A stretch of 64,000 bases of DNA from contig NZ_JBIQWA010000003.1 in NCBI RefSeq assembly GCF_046591575.1, positions 434,001 through 498,000 of the forward strand. The letters are read 5' to 3'. Below are positions 51,951 to 61,540 of this stretch, piece after piece (position 1 is the first letter of the stretch; every line of letters starts with the position of its first letter). Position numbers and translations under genes: made by a program. The notes beneath the pieces are model-generated. The model saw only the letters and a list, made by a program, of their open reading frames with translations. It had not been told where the DNA came from and made no database searches. Source of the DNA: Marivita sp046591575. GTDB lineage: Bacteria > Pseudomonadota > Alphaproteobacteria > Rhodobacterales > Rhodobacteraceae.

Positions 51951-53893
51951 TGCAAGGACCGGCGAGCTTGTCCAATATGCCTGCGCCCAAAGGGACGCAG
52001 GCTGCGGCAGGACGATTGGCAGCCGGGGTTTTCTCGCTCCTCGTTATCTACAATATCGCGGTGTCCGCACTGGACGAGGCGACGGCCCGCTTTGGCGCGG
52101 TCGCAATCGCGGTTCTGGTTGTGGCTCTGGCGCGACCGGCATCGCGCAGCGGGCTATTTTACCGCACACCACGCGCCGGACGGGCGGCCGATCTTGCCCT
52201 GGTTGCGGGGCTGGGGTTCGCCGGATGGTGGTTCCACAAAGTTCAGGCCGACCTCTGGAGCGGCTTTTTCACGCCTACGCCTGTCACGGTCGCGGCCGGT
52301 TTGACGGGGCTGGCCGTGGTGCTGATCCTCAGCATACGGGCTTGGGGACCGGCGCTGGCGATCATGGCGCTTTTCGCTGCCGGCTTCGCCTTTGCCGGTC
52401 CGCACCTGCCACCAATGCTGGCGCATTTCGGGGTCGGACTGGGCAGTTTCGTGCAGATCACCTGGTACAGTTTCGATGGCGTGTTCGGTCGCATGACCGG
52501 CCTGGTGGCAAGCAACCTGCTGATTTTCCTGATCTTCGGGGCCGTGCTGAAGCAAACCGGTGCAGGCGAAAGCCTGATCCGCATGTCAACCGCGCTTTTG
52601 GGCAGGGTGCGCGGCGGCGCGGCCCATGCCGCGATTGCCGCAAGCGCGATCTTTGGCATGATGAACGGCTCGGTTGCGGCCAATGTGGCAGGCACCGGCA
52701 TCATAACCATCCCGATGATCCGGCGACAGGGGTTCTCGGCGCGTTTCGCAGGCGCAGTGGAAACGGCGGCCTCCTCCGGTGGACAGCTTACCCCCCCGAT
52801 CATGGCGGCGGCGGCTTTTGTGATGGCCGATCTGCTTGGCCTGCCGCTTCTGATGGTCCTTGCCGCTGCAACCCTGCCGGTGGTCTTCAAGTATCTGGGT
52901 CTTTTTGCACAGGTCTATGTCGAAGCGGTTCGACAGAACATTCAACCGCTCCCTGAACACGAAATCCCCGTTCTGACCCGACAAGACAGGCTCAATTCCG
53001 CGCTTGTCATCGTTCCGTTGCTGGCGCTGATGGCGTCCTTTCTGGCAGGCATGTCGACGGGCCTCGCGGGGCTGATCGGGGTCGTGACGGCGCTGGCCAT
53101 GGGGCTGTTGCTGACGCCGGATGTGCGGCGCGACCCGCACCGCATTTGGCAAGCGCTTTGCGATGGCGGCATATCGTCGGCGCAGATCATGCTTTCGGTT
53201 GCGGTCATCGGTATCGTGCTGGCCGTGGTCAATGAAACAGGTGTGGCGATCCGGTTCGGCATTGCCTTGTCACACTTCGGAGAAACCCATCTTTTCGTGA
53301 CACTGATCATGGCGATGCTGGGGGCGCTGGTGCTTGGCATGGGGTTGCCGACTTTGCCGGCCTATCTTGTGGTGGCGATCATGATCGCACCGACACTGAT
53401 CACGGCCGGGGTCGATCCGCTGGCCGCGCATATGTTCGTGCTCTACTTCGCTGTCTTTTCCTCAATCATGCCGCCTGTGGCCTATGGTTGTTTCGTCGCC
53501 GCACCGATTGCCGGAACAGAGCCGCTGCGCATGTCGCTGACCGCTTTGCGGCTGTCTGCGGTGGGGCTGATCGTGCCGTTTATGTTCGTCTATTCCCCGT
53601 CCCTGCTGCTGGTCACGCACGGGTTCAGCTGGGCCGAGTTGCTGACAACCGTGCTGCGCCTCGGCGTGGCGGTCTGGCTGCTTGCCACCGCCCTTGGCGG
53701 TGCCACGACGCGGTCCACACGTCTGCCCCTTGCCAACCGACTTCTGCGCGGGGGCCTTGCCTGCGGGCTGGTCGCGCCGCTTTCCGTCATCTGGGGCCCC
53801 TCCCTGCTGGCGGCATTGTGCATCGGGCTGTCCCTTGCCTGGTTCCGGTCATTGCGCCCCGCCCCTTTAGAACAAGGCGCGCCACATCCATGA
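51947..53893 (+). CDS. TAXI-TRAP transporter fused permease (DctQM)
   Basis: A 648-aa permease of the TRAP 4TM/12TM fusion family. The DctQ-like part is at the N-terminus; the DctM part has SAIFGMMNGSVAANVAGTGIITIPMIRR, SSGGQLTPPIMAAAAFVMAD and MGLPTLPAYLVVAIMIAPTL motifs. Fused permeases pair with TAXI binding proteins, here the next gene (ATGA overlap). It would take up an organic acid or related solute, coupled to Na+ or H+. Confidence 0.9.
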   Translation: MMQGPASLSNMPAPKGTQAAAGRLAAGVFSLLVIYNIAVSALDEATARFGAVAIAVLVVALARPASRSGLFYRTPRAGRAADLALVAGLGFAGWWFHKVQADLWSGFFTPTPVTVAAGLTGLAVVLILSIRAWGPALAIMALFAAGFAFAGPHLPPMLAHFGVGLGSFVQITWYSFDGVFGRMTGLVASNLLIFLIFGAVLKQTGAGESLIRMSTALLGRVRGGAAHAAIAASAIFGMMNGSVAANVAGTGIITIPMIRRQGFSARFAGAVETAASSGGQLTPPIMAAAAFVMADLLGLPLLMVLAAATLPVVFKYLGLFAQVYVEAVRQNIQPLPEHEIPVLTRQDRLNSALVIVPLLALMASFLAGMSTGLAGLIGVVTALAMGLLLTPDVRRDPHRIWQALCDGGISSAQIMLSVAVIGIVLAVVNETGVAIRFGIALSHFGETHLFVTLIMAMLGALVLGMGLPTLPAYLVVAIMIAPTLITAGVDPLAAHMFVLYFAVFSSIMPPVAYGCFVAAPIAGTEPLRMSLTALRLSAVGLIVPFMFVYSPSLLLVTHGFSWAELLTTVLRLGVAVWLLATALGGATTRSTRLPLANRLLRGGLACGLVAPLSVIWGPSLLAALCIGLSLAWFRSLRPAPLEQGAPHP

Positions 53894-54906
53894 CAACAGG
53901 CGTGTCGCAAATACTGACGGTCGCGATCACTCTGGCCATGGCGATCTACAGCGCCTCGGATCGCGCAATGGCGGACACGTACAAGGTGAAATCCCTTGCG
54001 CCGGGTCTGACGCCCTTTGTGGTCAACAGCGCGATCACCAAAGTGGTCAACACCCACGCCAATGACGTGACCTTTCAGCTCAGCGCGACCGGCACCGCGA
54101 CCCGGCATATGCTGGATGCCGCGCGCGGAGAGGTAGATTTCCTGTTCGGGTCGCCCACGATCAACTGGATGATGGTCAATCGCCTCGGCCCCTATCGGGA
54201 CGTGGCCGATGCGCCCGAACTGGAGCAACAGGTGGGCATGATCTTTGCCTATCAAATGGGGCCTTACCATTACATCACCGACGCCAATTCCGGGATCAAG
54301 CAGCTTGACGATCTCCGCGGTCGGACCGTTTTCGCGGGGCCGCCTGGCGGGGCTGCGACGCAGGTGGTTCTGCGCGTGATCGAGCAATCCACCGGGATCA
54401 CGCCAGACGCGATGAAACTGCAGGCATTCGGCTTTGATGCTGCCATCCAGGCCTTTCAGGATGGCAAGATCGACGTCATCGTGCTGCAAACGAACTTACC
54501 AAGCGGCGCGGTCCGCCAGTTTGCGCTGACGCGCAAGATCAGATTGCTGGATGTGGACATGACGCACGTGACCGTGCGGCAGGACACCGGCGGAACCTTC
54601 GACATGATCCCGCCCGATACCTATGGATCAAACCAGGTCAACGACACAGCCATTCAGACCCACGGCTCCATCGTGAATTTCAGCGCCGGACTGCATGTCC
54701 CCGATGAGGTCGTCTATCAAGTGACCAAGGCAATCTGGGAAAACCTGGAGGACATCCACGGCGTTGCCGAATGGCTTCCGAATGCGCTTACCCGCGACCG
54801 CGCCCTGTCTTTAATCGCAGGCCGCCTGCATCCCGGTGCAGAACAATATTACCGCGAACAGGGCTGGGACATCCCGGCCCCCACGACGTTCACCCCAATG
54901 CAATGA
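53890..54906 (+). CDS. TAXI-family solute-binding protein
   Basis: A 338-aa binding protein with a signal peptide (MTTGVSQILTVAITLAMAIYSASDRAMA). The TAXI family region FQLSATGTATRHMLDAARGEVDFLFGS and GRTVFAGPPGGAATQVVLRVI are present. TAXI proteins bind a variety of carboxylates such as glutamate; the ligand here is unknown. It overlaps the permease gene by 4 bp and lies 37 bp before the amidohydrolase, so substrate uptake and hydrolysis are linked. Confidence 0.88.
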   Translation: MTTGVSQILTVAITLAMAIYSASDRAMADTYKVKSLAPGLTPFVVNSAITKVVNTHANDVTFQLSATGTATRHMLDAARGEVDFLFGSPTINWMMVNRLGPYRDVADAPELEQQVGMIFAYQMGPYHYITDANSGIKQLDDLRGRTVFAGPPGGAATQVVLRVIEQSTGITPDAMKLQAFGFDAAIQAFQDGKIDVIVLQTNLPSGAVRQFALTRKIRLLDVDMTHVTVRQDTGGTFDMIPPDTYGSNQVNDTAIQTHGSIVNFSAGLHVPDEVVYQVTKAIWENLEDIHGVAEWLPNALTRDRALSLIAGRLHPGAEQYYREQGWDIPAPTTFTPMQ

Positions 54907-54943
54907 CGGACCTCACGAAATACTCAGGAAAGGTTTCGACCAC

Positions 54944-56314
54944 ATGATTAAAACCGACCACACCGCGCTCGATCGCCGCTCTCTTCTTGTCGGGCTTGGC
55001 GCGCTCGGGCTTTCGACCACCCTGCCCCGCCGCGCATTTGCTCAGGAAGGCCCATCGCCCATCGTCATCAAGGGGGCCGCGATTTTCGATGGCACATCGG
55101 AAGACCTGATCACAGGGTCTGACGTGCGCATCGAGAACGGCATGATTTCTGCGGTCGGGCCGGACCTGTCGACGGAGGACGCAGAGATCATCGACGCCAC
55201 CGGGCTGACGCTCACCCCCGGGCTGACCGATGCGCACACCCATATCATGTGGCACGACGAGATCGAGGAACTGATCTATGGCTCGCCCCATGAATACACC
55301 GGCGTGATGGCCGCAGAGGGCGCACACCGCATGTTGATGCGCGGCTTCACGACCGTCCGCGACGCAGGCGGGCCGTCCTTCGGCCTGAAGAAAGCCATCG
55401 ACGCAGGCGTCATTGCAGGGCCTCGCATCCTGCCGTCGGGGTTCTTCATCTCGCAAACCTCCGGACATGGCGATTTCGAGCCCCGGATGAACTATCTGTC
55501 GCCCTATTTCACCGGCCAGCTCGATCCGGCCTATCTGCGCGGCTGGACGATCACCGGCGATGGCAAGGCAGAGGTCATGAAGGCCGCGCGCGAGGCGCTG
55601 CGCTATGGCGCGAGCCAGATCAAGATCATGGGCTCGGGTTCGATCACCGGGGCGCATGATCCGTTGGACGTGACCGAATATACGCTGGAAGAGCTTCAGG
55701 CCATCGTGGGCGAGGCGCAGAAATGGGGCACCTACGCCAAGATCCACGCTTATTCCGACGCCTCGGTTCAGAACGCGATCACGGCCGGGGTCCGGTCGGT
55801 CGAGCATGGGCTCTTTGCCTCTGAGGAGTCCATGCAGATGATGAAGGACAATGACGTGTTCTTCTCGACCCAGTACCTGACCTATTCGGTGCCCGCCGAT
55901 CAAACCGGGCTGACCGGTGATGCGCTGCCCAAATTCATCCAGGCCCAAGAGGGCGCGACCGCGGGCTATGAACGTGCCAAGGCGTTCGGGCTGAAAGTCG
56001 CCTGGGGCACCGATATTCTGGGCACGATCGACAAAGGGCCTTCGCAATCGCTCGAATTCGTGGCGCGCACGCCGTATTACACCCCGCGCGAGATCCTGAT
56101 GCAGGCGACATCCGGCAATGCCGAGCTGTTCGAACGCAGCGGCTTGCGCCACCCCTATCGCGATGGGCCGCTTGGGGTGGTCGCTCCGGGGGCATATGCC
56201 GATCTGTTGTTGGTCAATGGCAACCCGCTGGACGATATCTCGGTCCTGACGACACCCGACACCTCGCTGGCCCTGATCATGAAGGGCGGCATCATTCACA
56301 AGACCTTGCTGTGA
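54944..56314 (+). CDS. Tat-exported amidohydrolase (imidazolonepropionase-like group)
   Basis: A 456-aa metal-dependent amidohydrolase. The N-terminus DRRSLLVGLGALGLS is a twin-arginine signal, so the enzyme acts in the periplasm. Metal-site motifs: HTHIMW (HxH), Lys in QIKIMGSGSITG, His in AKIHAYSD, His in SVEHGLF and Asp in AWGTDILG. It belongs to the group that includes Xaa-Pro dipeptidase-like enzymes. A second member, 58448-59920, has the same motifs and 36% or so visible likeness by eye only. Substrate is unknown; N-acyl amino acids or dipeptides are plausible. Confidence 0.85.
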   Translation: MIKTDHTALDRRSLLVGLGALGLSTTLPRRAFAQEGPSPIVIKGAAIFDGTSEDLITGSDVRIENGMISAVGPDLSTEDAEIIDATGLTLTPGLTDAHTHIMWHDEIEELIYGSPHEYTGVMAAEGAHRMLMRGFTTVRDAGGPSFGLKKAIDAGVIAGPRILPSGFFISQTSGHGDFEPRMNYLSPYFTGQLDPAYLRGWTITGDGKAEVMKAAREALRYGASQIKIMGSGSITGAHDPLDVTEYTLEELQAIVGEAQKWGTYAKIHAYSDASVQNAITAGVRSVEHGLFASEESMQMMKDNDVFFSTQYLTYSVPADQTGLTGDALPKFIQAQEGATAGYERAKAFGLKVAWGTDILGTIDKGPSQSLEFVARTPYYTPREILMQATSGNAELFERSGLRHPYRDGPLGVVAPGAYADLLLVNGNPLDDISVLTTPDTSLALIMKGGIIHKTLL

Positions 56315-56334
56315 CGCGCGATGGGGACCAGACC

Positions 56335-57594
56335 ATGAAACGCATGACCACCACACCATATCGATCGGCGCGACGCCGGCGCAGTGCCCTGCTGGCCGGG
56401 TGCGCTTCTGCGCTTCTGCTGACGCATCCCGACGCCCTGATGGCGCAAAGTTCCGCTACGGACCTTGCAGGCCCCGATGCGGCCGGTCGCCTGATCGCAA
56501 GCGACACCCCGTCATTCGCCGAAGACTGGCAAAAGTCCAAAGCGCTCCTTGCGGAACGTACAGGGCTGGAGCTTGCTTTCGACTACAACGCGCTCGGTTT
56601 TGCCGCCTCCGCGAGCCTTGGAGAGGACAGTGCGGCAGGCGGCGTGTTCCGCATGATCGGGAAATGGTCCTTGCTCAATCGGGGCGGCCCCGATACCGGC
56701 AGCCTCGTTTTCAAGCTAGAGCACCGCCATGCCTATCGCGATGTCGCGATCACCGATTTCGGCAATGAGCTGGGCTATATCGGGCTGGTGAATTCGGTCT
56801 ACAACGATCAAGGCTGGCGCGCCACGAACCTCTACTGGCAACAGAACTTTGCCGGTGGTCGGGCGACCGCCTCGCTGGGCTGGCTCGACGTGACGGATTA
56901 TGTCGATGTCTATGCACTGGCCAGCCCGTGGACCGGCTTTTCCAATCTCGCCTTCCAGACCGGGTCAGGCACCATTGCCGGACTGCCCGACGGCGCATTG
57001 GGCCTAAGTGCTGCGGGGTTTGTGACCGACACCATCTACGTTGCCGCAGGCATCGTCGATGCAAATGCCGATCCCACCGATATCGGGGCTGGCATCGACA
57101 GCCTTTTTGACGAAGGCGAGACCTTCAAGTCCGTCGAGATGGGATGGACGTCTGGCCCCAAGGCGGTCTTTATCGACAATGCCCATCTGACGTTCTGGCA
57201 GATCGACGCGCGCGAAGAGGCCGGTTCCCCCGAAAGTCATGGCGTTGCTTTCTCGCTGACCACCGCGATCAACGATCAATGGATGCCCTTCTTGCGCGGC
57301 GGCTGGGCCGATGGCGGCGGCAGTCTTTATGAGGCATCGGTAAGTGCGGGCTTTGGCTATACCAAAAATCCCGGCCAGCAACTGACCGGCGTGGGCCTTA
57401 ACTGGAGCAGGCCCAACAGTGAAACCTTTGGCGACGGTCTGGATGAACAGGTCACGGCAGAAGTGTTCAGCCGTTGGCAGCCGCTTGATGGCGTCGAGAT
57501 CACGCCAAGCCTGCAGTTTATCAAAAATCCCGCCCTCAATCCCGATGAGAACGTTCTCGGCATTTTCGGACTGAGACTGCGCGTGGTCTTCTAG
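56335..57594 (+). CDS. OprB-type carbohydrate porin family protein
   Basis: A 419-aa outer membrane protein. It has a signal peptide ending LMAQ and beta-strand-rich sequence with aromatic girdles, ending in LRLRVVF with a terminal Phe, the usual outer membrane signature. FDYNALGFAASAS and NELGYIGLVNSVYND match OprB-type porins. It lies 20 bp after the amidohydrolase and probably admits the substrate handled by the operon. Confidence 0.78.
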   Translation: MKRMTTTPYRSARRRRSALLAGCASALLLTHPDALMAQSSATDLAGPDAAGRLIASDTPSFAEDWQKSKALLAERTGLELAFDYNALGFAASASLGEDSAAGGVFRMIGKWSLLNRGGPDTGSLVFKLEHRHAYRDVAITDFGNELGYIGLVNSVYNDQGWRATNLYWQQNFAGGRATASLGWLDVTDYVDVYALASPWTGFSNLAFQTGSGTIAGLPDGALGLSAAGFVTDTIYVAAGIVDANADPTDIGAGIDSLFDEGETFKSVEMGWTSGPKAVFIDNAHLTFWQIDAREEAGSPESHGVAFSLTTAINDQWMPFLRGGWADGGGSLYEASVSAGFGYTKNPGQQLTGVGLNWSRPNSETFGDGLDEQVTAEVFSRWQPLDGVEITPSLQFIKNPALNPDENVLGIFGLRLRVVF

Positions 57595-57651
57595 ACCCTC
57601 AGCAAATCCCGTCGGATCGGGATCTGCGCATAACGGATGACAAGGAAACAT

Positions 57652-58293
57652 ATGATGAGACTGATCACCCGAAACCTGTCGGGCCTTGGCCTGGCAATGA
57701 TGATGGCCACCTCTGCGCAGGCGGACATGACGCAAACAGTGCCGTTTCAGTGCGACGATGGCCGCATCCTGACCGTTTCCTTTGCCGATGGCCGCGCCGA
57801 GATCACCATGTTTGTCTCTCTTGAGGCGCAGCCCAGCGGATCGGGGTTTTTGTATGAGGGCGATGCGGGGGTGCTGCGCGGGCAAGCAGACGAAATCACA
57901 TGGCAAGACAGCGCAAGCGGCGCGCTTGCCTGTAACGCCGTGCCGGGCGGCGCGGCTTTGGTCGGCGGCACTTGGGAATTGATCCGAATGGACGACAAGG
58001 AGGCCGACATGCCGGAACGGCACACGGTCACCTTCCTGGCCGATGGCACAGCGCATCTGCGCGCCGATTGCAACAACGGCCGCGGCGCGTGGCAAGCCAC
58101 GCCAGCGTCGGAAACAGACGGGGCGCTGGCCCTTGGCCCGTTCGCTGTGACCCGCGCCGCCTGCGCCAATGATCCGTTTCCTGCTATGGCCGCCGATTTG
58201 TCCGACGTGACCGGATACAAGATTGACAACGGCGGCTTGCACCTGGACGCGGCAAGCGGTGCCAAATACGTGTTTCGCGCAAACACCCGTTAG
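57652..58293 (+). CDS. MliC/META-domain secreted protein
   Basis: A 213-aa exported protein. The first half (TVPFQCDDGRILTVSFADGRAE) resembles the MliC lysozyme-inhibitor fold; the second (GGTWELIRMDDKEAD..., TVTFLADGTAHLRADCNNGRGAW) is a META/HslJ domain. Cys residues (FQCDD, LACN, ADCNN, AACAN) may pair. CAAGGAAAC precedes the ATG at 57652. It is the last plus-strand gene of the set; a heat-shock or envelope-stress role is only inferred. Confidence 0.75.
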   Translation: MMRLITRNLSGLGLAMMMATSAQADMTQTVPFQCDDGRILTVSFADGRAEITMFVSLEAQPSGSGFLYEGDAGVLRGQADEITWQDSASGALACNAVPGGAALVGGTWELIRMDDKEADMPERHTVTFLADGTAHLRADCNNGRGAWQATPASETDGALALGPFAVTRAACANDPFPAMAADLSDVTGYKIDNGGLHLDAASGAKYVFRANTR

Positions 58294-58407
58294 AGCACAC
58301 CGAAACTGGGGAAACGCGAGCCAACAGCCTGAAAACCCGTGAGTGGTTTTGCTGGCAAAACTGCGGTCGATCTTGGGTCGTGGATGATCCGGGATCACAC
58401 AACCCGC

Positions 58408-58434
58408 GCCGCCCCTCTTTATAAAAGGGGCGGC
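58408..58434. terminator. Hairpin between the convergent META and amidohydrolase genes
   Basis: A 9-bp GC stem (GCCGCCCCT / AGGGGCGGC) with an A/T loop. It sits between two convergent genes and could serve both. A T-run is weak. Confidence 0.6.
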
Positions 58435-58447
58435 TGAAAAGCAGACC

Positions 58448-59920
58448 TTACTCCATCGTGTTCTTGAAAATTTGTCCGTCCTTCATGACCAGTTCAATCT
58501 TGACGCCGTTGTCGCCAAGCACAGTGATATCTTCCATCGGGTTGCCGTCCACCAGAATGATATCGGCATAGGCTCCTGCCTCGATCACGCCAAGCGGACC
58601 TTCCTGATAGGGATTGCGCGGCCCGCTGAGGGCGACGATTTCGGCATTGGTCGATGTGATCATGCGCAGCATTTCGACATTGCTGAACCATGTCCCGAAC
58701 CGCGCAAGATAATCTGCCTGTTCGTGGTTCGTGCCCGGCGAGAATACAAGGTCTGTCCCAAAACCCATTTTGACGTTGTGCTTCTTGAGCAGCTCAACGG
58801 TGCGCGCCCAACCTTCGACCACTTGGGTGTACTTTCCATACTGGATCGGATCGGCGATCGCCTCCAGCTGCGGTTGCGGCTCAAACGGCTGCGTGATGAG
58901 GTAAACACCCTTGTCGGCCATGGCTTTGGCAGCTTCGTCATTCATCAACTGGCCGTGCTCGATGGTCTTCATCCCGGCATTGACAGCACGCAGAACACCT
59001 TTGGGCGTGTAGACATGAGATGTCACATAGGTGCCCCAGTCGGATGCGGCCTGAACGGCCGCTTCGATTTCCTCGACGGTGAATTCGGTCACGTCGAGCG
59101 GATCGTAGAGCGAATAAATCCCGCCGCCGACAGCGATCTTGATCTGTGTGGCTCCCTGTTTGAGGTTCTGGCGCACGGCGGCCAGCACCTCTGCCCGGCC
59201 ATTCGCGACGCGGTCCAGCTTCATCACGCTTTCGCCCACCGGAACGCCACCACTGAAGATCCGCGGCTCCTCAAAGGGCAGCGTGCGATCCGCATGACCC
59301 GAGGTCTGTGTGATAAGCGTCCCTGACAGATACATGCGCGGCCCAGGGATCATGCCGGCATCAACAGCCTTCTTGATGCCGAAACCCGGACCTGCGGTGT
59401 CGCGGATCGTGGTGAAGCCACGCTGCAGCAGCCTGTTGGCCTCAAGCACCATCGTGGCATGGGTGTAATCCGGTTGCTCCAGACGCCAGGCGTCGCCTTC
59501 GCTCGCCGCCAGCATCAGGTGGTAATGGGTGTCAATCAGGCCGGGCATCAGGGTGCGGCCCTGGCCGTCGATCACATTGACCGCCACCTCCTGCGTTTCA
59601 GTCTGAATGCCATCCGCATCCAGGATCGTGACCGTATAGCCGTTCACGCCGGACCCGGGCAGTGCCTCCACGCGCTGTAACTCTCCGGTGGTCACTTCAA
59701 GCTCGTAGGTGCCTTCGGTCGGGATATCCTCGGCGATTTCCCGGATCAGGTTTTCGACAACCAGAACATCATAACCTTCAAGCATCTCCTCGTTGACGCC
59801 GTCAAAGATGTTGACGTCCTTGAAAAGCGTGACTTCTGCCGGAACATCCTGTGCGTGCGCGGCCGTGCTGATCAAGGCCGAAACGGCGACAGCGCCAAGG
59901 AGAGTGGTTTTTAGCTTCAT
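58448..59920 (-). CDS. Sec-exported amidohydrolase, second paralogue
   Basis: A 490-aa metal-dependent amidohydrolase with a Sec signal ending AAHAQ. Metal-site motifs: DTHYHLML (HxH), Lys in QIKIAVGGGIYS, His in TSHVYT, His in TIEHGQL and Asp in GFGTDLVF. The segment RGFTTIRDTAGPGFGIKKA matches the paralogue at 54944-56314. It is divergent from the phosphatase gene. The pair, one Tat and one Sec, may divide related substrates in the periplasm. Confidence 0.87.
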   Translation of the reverse strand: MKLKTTLLGAVAVSALISTAAHAQDVPAEVTLFKDVNIFDGVNEEMLEGYDVLVVENLIREIAEDIPTEGTYELEVTTGELQRVEALPGSGVNGYTVTILDADGIQTETQEVAVNVIDGQGRTLMPGLIDTHYHLMLAASEGDAWRLEQPDYTHATMVLEANRLLQRGFTTIRDTAGPGFGIKKAVDAGMIPGPRMYLSGTLITQTSGHADRTLPFEEPRIFSGGVPVGESVMKLDRVANGRAEVLAAVRQNLKQGATQIKIAVGGGIYSLYDPLDVTEFTVEEIEAAVQAASDWGTYVTSHVYTPKGVLRAVNAGMKTIEHGQLMNDEAAKAMADKGVYLITQPFEPQPQLEAIADPIQYGKYTQVVEGWARTVELLKKHNVKMGFGTDLVFSPGTNHEQADYLARFGTWFSNVEMLRMITSTNAEIVALSGPRNPYQEGPLGVIEAGAYADIILVDGNPMEDITVLGDNGVKIELVMKDGQIFKNTME

Positions 59921-60236
59921 TATGAATCCTTCGGTTTTTTGGCTTTTCGTGGTACGTGTTCAGCGGGTAGTCTGATGACACTGTCAACGACGCTCTTTCG
60001 AAATTTCCCCACTTACGGGGAGGCGGTTCAGGGTGGTGACAGCATCCGGGACACCATACACAGCGGTGTCCTAGACGCATCACCAAAAGGGTCTAGCATC
60101 CAGACTTCAAAGAGATCTTTCAACAATGGATGTTTATAGTATCGTCTTTTGTTGACAAAATCAACACAATCGTGAATGAACGATCCTGTCCCACTGCGTA
60201 GACGTCGCAAGGATTCACTTTGCAGGAGACCCAGTC
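59921..60236. other. Divergent promoter region with operator and hairpin
   Basis: About 316 bp with no gene. It contains a hairpin GGACACC-N9-GGTGTCC at 60049-60071 and the third copy of the TGTTGA-N5-TCAACA repeat at 60150-60166. Confidence 0.5.
60150..60166. promoter_or_regulatory. Candidate MarR operator C (TGTTGA-CAAAA-TCAACA)
   Basis: The most symmetric of the three copies, 71-87 bp before the phosphatase start. The link to the MarR gene 8.7 kb away is based on sequence identity with the two sites there. Confidence 0.6.
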
Positions 60237-61214
60237 ATGCACCGCTTTGTTATCGCCTCGATTGCCGTTTTCGCGCTGCCGCTGGCTGCTCTGGCGGACC
60301 CGCTTCCCTCATGGAAGGCGGGCGCTGCGAAAGATTCTATCATCGCATTTGTCGAAACCGTCACCGATCCCCAGTCCGAGAATTACGTGCCCATGTCGGA
60401 CCGCATCGCGGTTTTCGACAATGACGGAACATTATGGGCCGAACAGCCGCTGACGTTTCAATTGGCCTACGCCCTGGACATGGTCCGGCAGCGCGCAGAG
60501 GACGACCCGTCGATCCTCGGCTCGGAGGCCCTGTCCGCTGCCGCGAACGGTGATTTTGCCGCCATCAGGGAGGCCGGATCTGAGGCCATTCTGGAGGTCC
60601 TGAACGTGTCGCACGCCAATGTCACGCCGACGGCGTTCATGGCTTCTGTGCATGAATGGCTCACCACTACAGAACACCCGACATCCGGCATGGTCTATGC
60701 CGACATGACGTATCAGCCCATGACAGAACTTCTGCGCTATATGCGAGACGAAGGGTTCTCTACGTATATCGTCTCTGGTGGCAGCCTCTTTTTCATGCGC
60801 GCCATCACGGAAGAGATTTATAACATCCCGCCCTCGCAGATCATCGGCAGTATCGGCAACATGGAGTATTCGGTTGTCGATGGCGAACCGACCCTGACCA
60901 AGCAAAGCGGTGCCTTATTTTTCGACCGGAGTGCCGGCAAACCGGTCGGGATCATGAACCACATTGGCCAGCGTCCAATCTTTGCCGCCGGGAATACGGA
61001 TGGGGATTTCCAAATGCTTGAATGGGTCACCGCAGGGGAAGGCGCTCGTTTTGGCATGTTGATCCACCACACAGATGGCGAACGCGAATTCGCCTATGAC
61101 CGGGAAAGCGCCGTTGGCTCTCTGAACCGGGGGCTTGACGAGGCAGACACGCGCGGATGGCTTCTGGTCGATATGGCCAAGGATTGGCGACGGGTCTGGT
61201 CCGGCGCTGAGTAA
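60237..61214 (+). CDS. Secreted HAD-superfamily phosphatase
   Basis: A 325-aa exported hydrolase of the HAD-IB type. It has a signal peptide (AVFALPLAALAD), motif I FDNDGTLW (DxDGT), motif II in IVSGGS, and motif IV in AAGNTDGDFQML. It would remove phosphate from small phosphomonoesters in the periplasm. The start at 60237 has CAGGAGAC upstream. It follows the MarR-type operator and probably belongs to the same regulon. Confidence 0.83.
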   Translation: MHRFVIASIAVFALPLAALADPLPSWKAGAAKDSIIAFVETVTDPQSENYVPMSDRIAVFDNDGTLWAEQPLTFQLAYALDMVRQRAEDDPSILGSEALSAAANGDFAAIREAGSEAILEVLNVSHANVTPTAFMASVHEWLTTTEHPTSGMVYADMTYQPMTELLRYMRDEGFSTYIVSGGSLFFMRAITEEIYNIPPSQIIGSIGNMEYSVVDGEPTLTKQSGALFFDRSAGKPVGIMNHIGQRPIFAAGNTDGDFQMLEWVTAGEGARFGMLIHHTDGEREFAYDRESAVGSLNRGLDEADTRGWLLVDMAKDWRRVWSGAE

Positions 61215-61540
61215 GGGTTTGGCCGCAGGCCAGAAAGACGAAATGCGACATGCGCAGGCCGTTTCAGACGTCAGCAGCCGGGGTTTTGTAAGACCGCCAC
61301 TCCCTGAGCGACCATCTTTTTGCCAATTCGGACCCGAACGGGTCGGAAGACCGATCCGCCGGTGTCAAACGGACGGGGCGCGCTGACACGCGGATCAGGT
61401 CAAGTATGTCTTGCTCGATGCTCTTGTAGCTTGCAAACTTACCGTAGGGACTCCGAACGGGATGGCCCGTTCGATGGAAAGTGCGGCGATGGCGACCGAC
61501 AGCGCCAAACCCACCCGACGTCCTACGGAGTGTGTGCATC
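61215..61540. other. Region before the dual protease, with two inverted repeats
   Basis: About 326 bp without a supported gene. GACCCG-AA-CGGGTC lies at 61331-61344 and CGAACGGG-ATGG-CCCGTTCG at 61454-61473; both share CGAACGGG. They could be operators or RNA hairpins of the protease gene. Confidence 0.45.

Noticed and set aside
54890..56359. Minus-strand 489-aa frame opposite the amidohydrolase
   Set aside because: The plus strand carries all metal-binding motifs in order; the minus frame has no family likeness.
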